In this document: positions 55,911 through 64,000 of the stretch, one piece after another
Position numbering within the stretch: position 1 is the stretch's first letter
How the letters are laid out: every line of letters begins with the position of its first letter
Origin: Pseudofabraea citricarpa
Lineage: Eukaryota > Ascomycota > Leotiomycetes > Helotiales > Dermateaceae
Direction: 5' to 3'
Assembly: GCA_029641185.1 (NCBI GenBank)
Contig: JAPWGK010000029.1
Location: 62,001 to 126,000 of the forward strand
DNA: 64,000 nt
The notes under the pieces: model-generated
What the model saw: only the letters and a program-made list of their open reading frames with translations
What the model was told of the DNA's origin: nothing
The model's database searches: none
Made by a program: the position numbers and the translations under genes

Positions 55911-57089
55911 ATGAAACACTCAACCCTACTCGAGCGGCTCTTCTGCACCGCAATTTGCTTTGCCACAGCGAGTACGGCGCGGTCTTACCACGAGAATATT
56001 TTCCAACGGCAATCCACCTGTCCCGATCCGAGCTTCAAGAAATGTCCACAGGCAGGATTACCTTCAAACTTTTGCTGCGATCCAGATACGACCTGCATGG
56101 CTTTGGCCGGCAATACTACCGTTCTATGTTGTCCCTCCGGCCAGACTTGCAATACCATCGCACCTATCCCGTGCGATATCAAGGCGCAAAATGTAACGCT
56201 GCATCCGAACAACGCCTTGAAGACAACAGCACTCTCGGGGGTTTTGGGGAAATGCGGGAATAATAACTTATGCTGTCCATTTGGCTATTCCTGTAGTGAT
56301 GGCAACTGCAAGTTAAACCCAGATCAACGATCCTCACCCATCCCAGCAAGCTCTAGCAGAGTCTCTTCAGTAACATCGACGATGCGGAGTACCGCTACTC
56401 CAAGCTCTGTAGCCTCTTCGACCTCCCCAACAATCACGCCAAGGCCATCGGATTCTCCACAGACGAACGGCACCTGCAGTCTTCCACTCGAGAAGAAGTG
56501 CAACAACTTCCCAGCCAGGGCTGTTGTAGCAGGCTTCTTCCCAGGCGTAGCCGTGGGCATCCTGCTCTCCCTCGCCGGCCTATGTCTCCTCGGCGCCCAG
56601 CGCAGAAGAGTAGCAAGAAAGAGCATCCAGTCGTTCGGCAACATCTCAGACCCTCAGCCAAACCACGACATGCGAAGCGACTTCCTCCGCAAGATGCCTC
56701 AGACGCCATCGACCGTCGCCAGCTCAACGCCCGCACGACACCAATCCCTCTACCGCGTGCGCTCGCTATTCCGAAAGCCCGGGAGCGCTCATGGAGGCGC
56801 GTCGCCCATCGTGCCACCCATCCCACTAAACGTGCAGAAACCCGTCAAGAGCCACAACAACATGCAGAGACCTTTCACGCCGCCGCTGCAGAGGGAGCCG
56901 AGTTATGAGGACATCAACATCTTTGCCGATGGCGATACGGCGAGTGCGCTGCGCGAGAGGGAGAGGGCTACCAGAGCTAGGGAGAGTCATCAGACGACCT
57001 TCACGGATATGATGGAGAGGAGCGGACTTGCGGGCCTGCAGAAGGGTCAACGTGGGTACAGTCGAATCGCAGAAACGCAAAGACGCTAA
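55911..57089 (+). CDS. Cysteine-rich cell-surface protein with one membrane helix
   Basis: Single exon, 392 residues. Seen: signal peptide (LLERLFCTAICFATASTA); a cysteine-rich outer domain with CPDPSFKKCPQAGLPSNFCC, CLALAGNTTVLCC-type spacing and NNLCCPFGYSCSDGNC, many CC pairs; a Ser/Thr-rich stalk about residues 140-190, likely O-glycosylated; a helix about residues 205-228 (AVVAGFFPGVAVGILLSLAGLCLL); then a basic cytosolic tail with many Pro, Ser and Arg and an ERERATRAR segment. The layout resembles fungal wall-sensor or receptor-like proteins, but no named family was recognised. The GC-rich base composition matches the right part of the window. Confidence 0.9.
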   Translation: MKHSTLLERLFCTAICFATASTARSYHENIFQRQSTCPDPSFKKCPQAGLPSNFCCDPDTTCMALAGNTTVLCCPSGQTCNTIAPIPCDIKAQNVTLHPNNALKTTALSGVLGKCGNNNLCCPFGYSCSDGNCKLNPDQRSSPIPASSSRVSSVTSTMRSTATPSSVASSTSPTITPRPSDSPQTNGTCSLPLEKKCNNFPARAVVAGFFPGVAVGILLSLAGLCLLGAQRRRVARKSIQSFGNISDPQPNHDMRSDFLRKMPQTPSTVASSTPARHQSLYRVRSLFRKPGSAHGGASPIVPPIPLNVQKPVKSHNNMQRPFTPPLQREPSYEDINIFADGDTASALRERERATRARESHQTTFTDMMERSGLAGLQKGQRGYSRIAETQRR

Positions 57090-57673
57090 TCCCATCTTGC
57101 TAGCTTATGTGTATAAAGGTACTTCGATGGATCTCCCAAGCCCGCCGCGGAACGGCAGTCCCAGGAGGAAGAACGAGGTTTGAACTACTTAAGAGTTGGG
57201 AAATGGGAGGGTTAGGATGCCAGAAATTCGGAGTACATTCATCACATATATAGCATTGTTCATTAGCGAGCGTAAGGGTGAGGGTAAGGGTCAGGGCGAA
57301 TCATCACGGACGGTTGGGTTAGTCCATTGCAAGGCGTTTTCGTGTTGGGAAATATCCAGGAAGTTTAGTTCTTTTAGGGGGTTCTGTTGTTGACTTTTTT
57401 GGGGGGGGTTTTCGGTGTCTGCTCATACCCCCACATCATAGAATTTAGGATCCGCATCACAAGTCACACTGCGAATGATAAGACAGGTTTCAATGTGATC
57501 TCTTTTTTTTTTCTTTTTCTTTTCTCGAATCATCGCCTGCAGCAATTTTGGGTGGGAAAACTCCCGAGGCAGCTCTGCTTTTGTCCCGTGTCCCAAACAA
57601 GTCACTTTTCCTCTGAATCGACGAAGATCCCTCTTTCACTCCCTCTCTCCCTTTCTATTTTCTCTGGCTCTCC
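57090..57673. other. Intergenic region
   Basis: About 580 bases with a poly-pyrimidine run near 57503-57525 and a G-rich AGGGT-like run near 57274-57297. No gene seen. Confidence 0.4.
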
Positions 57674-58319
57674 CTACGAAGGAGGCATGTGCTCGTGGGG
57701 GTGTGCGAGAGACTCAGTCATGAAGGGCAGCTTGCTCACGGTCCAGATCTCAGTATCCTACAGTTTCTCTTATTAGCATCCTCTTCTTGTTTCTTGCTGC
57801 ATCAGGGAGAGAACTCACGGGCTTGAGGGTCTTCTTGATCTCGGTATCGAGCGTACCGGCCTTGATGGCGATGATGGGCGGGGCAGCATCGGGATCGTGA
57901 GCGATCGGCGACCCGCACTCGGAGCAGAAGATGCGGTGGACGGCCTGGCCCGAGGAGCCCTTGCCGGCCCACGACTTGGTCGGGCCCTTGATGGTGAGCT
58001 TGTCCTTGAGCACGACGGCGACCAGTGCTGTTTTGTTGGACTACGTTAGTATACGTCTGCCGTGACTTGTTGGGTGGATGGGTGAGGAGTGCTGTGCGTA
58101 CAGTAGGTTGATCCCGTTTGGCGCTGGCAGTCATCGCAGTGGTCGTAGCCGGTCAGAAGAGCTGCATTGGGAGATTAGCATGATGGACGGATGGATAGAT
58201 GATGGATTCGGAGAGTTGAGGGGGAGGTAGCTAGCTGGGTGAGATGAGATGCACGTACGGGCGTCCATGTCAATGGAGTAAGTGACTGCCTTGCAGAGAC
58301 AATGACCTGTGAGAACCAT
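57674..58319 (-). CDS. GFA-family (glutathione-dependent formaldehyde-activating-like) zinc protein
   Basis: Four exons starting 58319; total about 130 residues. Seen: TGHCLCKAVTYS (first zinc CxC pair); YDHCDDCQRQTGSTY, formed by exon 2, with the central cysteines; KGPTKSW; HRIFCSECGSPI, the last CxxC pair; ITVKAGTL-type element (IIAIKAGTLD); and EIWTVSKLPFM at the end. These are the GFA (DUF636) zinc-binding positions; members can react with glutathione adducts or other carbonyls, and most fungal ones are uncharacterised. The last intron, ending CTGTAG, is required to reach the EIW element. All zinc ligands are present. Confidence 0.88.
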
Positions 58320-60046
58320 GATGGCAGATGGGTCGGTGGAAGCTCTAGAGCGGAAGGTAGAATTGAGAGATGGATGATTTGGAAGAGGTGATGGATGAGA
58401 TGAGGAGAGAAAAGGGTCAGGTATGAGGTCTGACAGGAGAGGAGGATCTGCTAGGAGGGGGTTTTATATGGGTTTTCCTTTCTTCTTACCGTATCTTACC
58501 CCTCCACACGTCAGAAGTCAGATAGAGAGCTACAGTAGTGTGCACTACTCTCTATGACGCAGGTTAAGCTTCGCATAAGTGCTCTCTCCCCCCCGACCCC
58601 TCTCGGCCCTCTGGCCCCTCTCTTCTCCCCCTCTCGTGTCTCCTGGGACAGCTGCAGCATCCCTCGTCCACAGTACGGTACAGCGTGCCAGGCCAGGCCC
58701 AGCTGGGACATGGACCCGATTGTTCCAGCGAGCCAGGCCCAATGGCGGGCGCCGGCGCTGTTGATTATCTGCCTGTGGGCATCGGCTGTCATGCTACTAA
58801 GCATGAGCCCAGCACACGAACAATGGCTGATAGGGCGGATTTGGAGGGGGAGGCGAGTATTTGGAATTTTCGGGAGGAGAGTAGGTGTAGTGCGGGGCAT
58901 TATTTCGATGCTGTGAGAGTCTCTTGAGTCTTGACCCCTCGGAGGCTCGAGCCCCCCTGTGCATGTGCCTGTGGCCGTGGCCGTGCCTGTGCTGCAACGT
59001 GCAACTCGCCCGAGTCCCAGGCCACTCACTCACTGCCCGCAGCTTACAGTACAGTACAGTAGAGTACTGATTGCTGTACGGCAGTAAGTACACCGTATGG
59101 AAGACCGACCTATTTGATATCAAGTACCTACTGTACGAGCATGATTTGGAATCCTCCGACTGCTGCAGCTGTTGCTCCAGCCCATTCTTCAGCTTTTTGT
59201 TTGGTCGCCCTGCCTCAGCTGCATGAAAACGTTTTGAGAAGGGGTTTCTCTCCGGATGGCTTTCTCTGCTCTGGACTCTGGAGGCTAGGATTTCTCCATG
59301 ATCCATTGTTCGTTCGTTTTTCCGCATCCTGCGCATTGTTCATTTTTCTTGCCCCTCTGCTCACCACCACCACCACCACCACCACCACTTCATGCGGACC
59401 TCTGAGCTCCGAGATGCTGTGGGTGGTAGGTACTCCTTCTGTACGAGGATAAAAGGGGCCGGTTTCTGACAAATAATTCATGCCTGCGTGCTTGCATTCT
59501 TCTCAGGGTCAGCGGTGAGTTGCGGATATCGACCTCGTCAGAGTGTTTGCCTTTGCTTTTTGCGCTCTTTGGTAGCTAGACGATATTGGTCATCTGTATC
59601 CCGGTAAGTGAGATGTATGGAGAATGGGTCTGAAGTGCCATTCCCACCTCATCTGATTCGAGCGAGCATCCCAGGACTTTTGCTGTCCAGCTTCTCATGC
59701 AGGGTGCTGTTCATATTCGCTGTGACGGGTTTGGAGAATGTACAGGACCCCCGTGACGAAGCAGTGGCATGGAAAGTGGAATGGCTCCTTGCAGTTTATT
59801 TGAACGTCAAGAGAGGCATGGGGAGGGAAAGAAGGTCCTTTTATACCACAATCACGAAAGGAGGGTTGGTGGATGGAGAAACACCTTGTTGGATAGGTAC
59901 AAGAAACCATGACCAACTCCCGAGATCAGATGGAAGCTGACCCGAAAATGTCAGAATATTGCAATTAGATGCTCCTCAAATCTGTACACATGAACGAAAA
60001 TGAATTATTACAACATATTCCCATGCCATACCACTAGATTGGTCGC
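58320..60046. other. GC-rich intergenic region
   Basis: About 1.7 kb. Overlapping open frames on both strands arise from low-complexity C/T- and G-rich sequence and show no domain. A (CAC)n microsatellite lies at 59362-59388. No gene is supported. Confidence 0.5.
59362..59388. repeat. (CAC)9 microsatellite
   Basis: Nine uninterrupted CAC triplets between TGCT and TTCATG. Non-coding by the present annotation. Confidence 0.95.
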
Positions 60047-60773
60047 TTATTGCTTCTTCTTGGAAGCAGATCTTGTAACATGCCCCCCATTGTTTGCTTT
60101 CTCCTTCTTGGCTGCCACCTTCTCCTCGTGCTGGAGCTCGAACTTTGCAACTTCATCGGCCTCCTTTCTCTCGGCGTACCACTGCCCAGCTTGGAGAACC
60201 AACACTCCAACTAGCACCAGCGCCAAGATGGTATTACTTGCAGCAAGCACCCTCAGGCTGTCTTCTCTCCCAATACCCTCGACGCCTATTTCGTCACCTA
60301 CGACACCGTAAAGGTTCTTGGTGACAATGCGCAGGCCCTTGACGATATTGGTAATGTAGACCACTACGCCAACAACATATAACACCAATGAAGCACCGTC
60401 AAAGAGCAGATTGGCTTCAGAAGGCTTGAAGAGTTTGATGAAGAAACCGCAGAAGCCGACAGAAATGGCAATGTGCAAGATTCGTGGGATGATCGGCGGG
60501 GAAGCGTGGATGAACTTGAGATGGGTCTCCAATTGATCATAGTAGGCGGCGGGGGTCACGGCAGAGGTCCAGAGGAGAGGGTAGTCGTAAGGAAACGAGG
60601 AAAAGAGCATGCCTAGGAAGAAACATGTTGCTGGGTTTTGTCAGTGAGATGTGCATCTATCGCATTGCGGGTGACATACGGCCAATGATCATAAATGTCG
60701 CAAAAGATCCAGAGCCACCTTGCCCTCTCGGCTTCTCATACGTTTTGAAGATTGACACCTTTGCTGGATCCAT
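60047..60773 (-). CDS. SHR3: Shr3-type ER packaging chaperone for amino-acid permeases
   Basis: Two exons (60773-60680, 60612-60047) give 219 residues. Seen: SGSFATFMIIG helix, then FSSFPYDYPLLW across the intron; HLKFIHASPPIIPRILH; SVGFCGFFIKLFKPSEANLLFDGASLVLYVVGVVVYITNIVKGLR, the most conserved part of the family; LAASNTILALVLVGVLVLQAGQW; a lysine-rich cytosolic tail ending KKKQ. Four membrane segments match Shr3, an ER protein that lets amino-acid permeases fold and leave the ER in yeast and moulds. The short N-terminal exon MDPAKVSIFK is longer before the first helix than in yeast. Highly confident family call. Confidence 0.93.
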
Positions 60774-63700
60774 TGTGTTGGATTTTCCGTGGGGAGCCGC
60801 GCCGCGTCTTGCGATTCTGCTCTGCTGCCTTATCTGATGCTGAGTGAGAATAGATGCGCCCGAGTCGCTGCTGTATACAGACTTGTTCCAAAGCAAAGAC
60901 CTGATCGCGAACCGAAGCAGGGGATGCAGCGATGCTTTACTTCTGAGTCAAAGGGACGCCTGAACAAAGCTGGTCTTCCTGGGGAGTGGAAGTTCGAGGA
61001 CGTTGGAGAAAAGGAGATGAGGCTCATGGCAAAATCCTTTGGCACCTCGCACGCCGCACAGCTTGCTTACGCTATCCTTATCGGGGAAGTGCGCACGGTG
61101 CGCTAACCAATTCCGACACGGCTATTGGCGGGCATCCCGAAACACCTGACACCAAGCTACCTGTCACATTTCCAGAACATCTTCTCACCATCAGAGTTCG
61201 ACGCATGAGTTGCACGTTCTGTGTTCTGTACAGCTTTTCCATTTGGAGCCCAGAAGGCGCTGGCGAGAGCAGACCATCGCCAGAAAAGGTTCTGCACATT
61301 CCTCCGCCAGAGCTTGATTCAAGCCAGTTCCGTCATCAGCCTGGAAACAGTAACTCCAGCCACGCACAATGATGGGCTCATCGTATCTACTCTTTTGACT
61401 TCCTTATAGCGTTTCTCAATTTCACTCCCTCTCTTCATTGGATAGGGACTTTCTCCCGCTGCCAGGCGCTCTGGAACATTCAAACGGACGGAGACTTTCC
61501 ACTTACTAAGTGCTTCTGAGATCTTCCCAGCTCTCATGACATACGATACTTCTCAGTCGTGATCGAATGGCTCTTTCGATCCTCTATATGTTTCGAGTTA
61601 TTCGAAATTCCCAAACCATACCTTATTGTCATCAAGGCTGCCTATTGTGTAATACAGAGGAGCCACTCCTGCCTTCGCTCCTTGGCGGGTTATGTCTGGT
61701 GTTGAAATATGAACCCGGCCGCTAGTTGCTAGCACTTCTTCTGGTGCAACATCTCCATGAAGTACAGCGGTAGCTTCGTCAAGATGATCCACTGTTTTTT
61801 GAGACCCTAGTCTCCAGTCCCGCTGAAGCCTCTGGGCAACCAACACCTTAGATACAATCCAAGCACCAGAGATGGCACGGCATCTCTATCAGATACACAT
61901 CAGTCCAGAGTTGTTGTCGTTGGGAGAGAAGAATGGCATCGACCACCACGGTATTCCTGTCATATCCTACGAGGGTTGGGCCTGAGCAAAATGGAAATTC
62001 TTTTCCCTACTTACCTTTTCCTAAGTGTCAACTAGAGGCTCTCGACTTCATTTCCAACAGGCAACATAAACAATACTGGACTCGGATAACACAGCAGAGG
62101 AAAATGATCAACTTTCCAAACTGATTCTTCTACTCCAAGGCTGACTAGGCCATCAATCTAGGCCCCAGTAGAACAAATTGCAAAGACGGCCGAGAAAATC
62201 CAACATTTGAGCAGTTGTCTCCCAGGTTTGCAAGGATAAGCCGTGCAGTTGAGCTTGCGCGTCTCACCAAGGGCATGTCGTGAGTGGGAGGTGTCAGTTG
62301 ATTGAATCGAAAAGCAACCCAATAAAGAAGCTCCTTTACGAGAATGCCTAGTGCTTCTCTGCGGCGGTGTTCAACAAGTTGATGCAAGCCTTCGCACACC
62401 TTTTGAGCTGCAGGTGGGAAACCTTTGTTTGAGTGTTTGTATTGCTATCCATGTGTTTTACCCAAATGCCTGTGAGGCACGGGAGGTTACAGCGAGCCTT
62501 GGGAGTGTGCTGCCATCAGTGTATGGTCGAATACACAGTCAACCGGTACAAAGAATCGGGTAGCTCTCCTTGAAGGACAAGTCAGGCCTTGTAGGAAACA
62601 GACCTCTTTCTTCTTCCTACGACCATCCACATTCAGAAGACGATCATCAGGAAAATCATATCTTTTCCAACACCACGCCTGAAGCTCATATTACAACACA
62701 GGGATCTCCTAATGCAGAAGGTTTACACATGGTGAACCTGGTGGAGGGTCGCCTTCCTCTACAATTGGATATCCGGTTAATCCACTTCCTGTATAGGCAT
62801 ACATCAAAGGGTTAGATGGCCAGCAAGTGTTCTTCGAGTGTTGGCCTGGATCTTCAAAGTGGCGTAACAGCTTGTTCATCAAATGATCCGTTGCAACATT
62901 TGCAGTCGCAGAATGGGTCGGATGTGTCCTTTACCAGCGTAAATCGAAGCCAGCCTCACCGCCTACGCCTGCGCCATGGCAGCTGAAGTCATGAGCGAGT
63001 AAAGGCAGCGATTTTCTTTCGGCTTGTTGGCCATACTTTTCTTCCGTGGTTCGTTTCCATTGTAGTGCATAATTCAATACGCCTCCCACAAGGTCGTCTT
63101 CACTTGCAGGCAACTGAACGCCGCTTGTCGTACTGGTATCTCGATGATTGGAAGAAAAAGTTAGCATGTGTCATTTTGATCGCTTTACTTGGACGTCTTT
63201 CCGTGGATTTTCTCCCGGGCGCAACGATTGTCAAGCGCGATCAGTCGCTGAGCGGCACAGACAGAATCTAAGCTCGTCCGCCCATATATCCAATGGGTTC
63301 TGACTCGAAGGGAAATAAGTCCTGTGGCACGTATTTTATTTGGCTTATATGGCACCTGAGCTTCACTTTATCATAGGGCAGAAGGGCGGTGGCTAAGCTT
63401 ATTCTAGGTTCCTGACCGAAACCAGCTCCAGGTCTCATGGGCTGGATATGCACAATCCTTGAACCTGCTTAGAAAATCCAACAGATAAATGAAGTGCTCC
63501 CAGTGAGGCTTGAGAAATCCAACAGAGTCGGTCTTGATCTACCCAAGGTAGAAAAATCGAGGAGGCGTCGATGTCCAAGGTCGACCGACACGCGGCAACG
63601 GCGACTAAAAAGCGCATGTCATTGGCAAAATTTCCGAAGCTCGAGGGGTTTTCAAAGCTGGCGTCTCTGCGCCTCTTTGAAGCCTAGGAGCCAGTGACTA

Positions 63701-64000
63701 CACATTGGACGAGTCCGGATCAAATCAAGATGGCGAAGCAGGGACGAACTCGATCCCAACTTAGCCGCGCAATCAGATCGGCCGCATAGTAGGCTTCCTC
63801 ATCTGAAGCATTCCGTCGCTAAAACTTTTCTGGCACTACATGATTGGCCGTCGCTACCTGTAGCAGCAAATGTCAAGACGATGGAGCGATGCGCGAGTCT
63901 CGATTGGTGCTCGAGCGAGTACGTTTGAGTAGCAACAATACCAAGATGATCAAGATCAGGCCTGGTCGAGACACATCAGTCCCAGGAGTCTCGTCTTCCA
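60774..64000. other. Right end of window, only fragments
   Basis: About 3.2 kb with many short open frames on both strands. A minus-strand stretch at 61598-61846 has kinase-like wording (AVLHGDVAPEEVL followed by VHISTPD) that might be a damaged phosphotransferase/kinase catalytic loop, and minus-strand stretches at 62931-63167 and 63268-63453 are protein-like but unconnected. I could not assemble an intact gene; a decayed gene is likely. Confidence 0.4.

Noticed and set aside
57274..57297. Telomere-like AGGGT repeats
   Set aside because: Only about four imperfect copies, mixed with other G-rich units, inside ordinary gene territory; not a telomere.
58511..59336. Long overlapping open frames in the GC-rich spacer
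   Set aside because: They come from low-complexity C-rich/G-rich sequence lacking stops on both strands; no family resemblance.

Overview
The window is nuclear DNA of a filamentous ascomycete (Pezizomycotina). The protein-coding genes are cut by short introns of about 45-70 bases with GTNNGT donors, CTNAC branch sites and NNAG acceptors. Several genes belong to families typical of that group: UstYa/DUF3328 oxidases, a HFATA-type F-box protein, Shr3, and fungal ASST-like proteins. I cannot fix the class from sequence alone. The left 40 kb is AT-rich. From about 52 kb onward the DNA is visibly more GC-rich and carries housekeeping-type genes.

Positions 1 to about 39 kb look like one biosynthetic gene cluster for a ribosomally made, post-translationally modified peptide (RiPP) of the dikaritin type, the class of ustiloxin, phomopsin and asperipin. 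At its centre, on the minus strand at 25955-26414, is a small secreted precursor: a signal peptide, then three near-identical 34-residue units, each with the aromatic-rich stretch WNSYGYDE directly before a KKKR kexin site. A fourth unit survives downstream as an out-of-frame, stop-containing remnant.

Around the precursor are seven UstYa-family genes (<1-807, 1309-2424, 17846-18736, 19041-19903, 21211-22406, 23372-24573, 29888-30779). All seven have the HxxHC signature with an intron at the same codon boundary just after it. Two further related-looking HxxHC membrane proteins lie at 2887-3600 and 6558-7307. The cluster also holds an ASST-type and a P-loop-type sulfotransferase side by side (8371-11655), an APH-type phosphotransferase (12757-14035), an S10 serine carboxypeptidase with unusual substrate-binding residues (14554-16970), three MFS transporters and one ABCC transporter. 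No transcription factor was found.

The working model is this. The precursor enters the secretory pathway, kexin cuts after KKKR, and the S10 enzyme (or a cellular Kex1) trims or rearranges the ends. UstYa-type enzymes cross-link the Trp and Tyr side chains, the sulfotransferases and perhaps the kinase decorate the product, and the MFS/ABC pumps export it. All of this is inference from family membership and gene neighbourhood.

From 40 kb on the genes look ordinary: an acyl-protein thioesterase-like hydrolase, an EthD-domain protein, an NAD(P)-binding epimerase, a secreted solute-binding-type protein, a long gene-poor stretch (47.2-53.2 kb), an F-box protein with an apparent frameshift, a small hypothetical gene, a cysteine-rich cell-surface protein, a glutathione-dependent formaldehyde-activating (GFA) family protein, and the ER chaperone Shr3. 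The last 3.2 kb has only short fragments.
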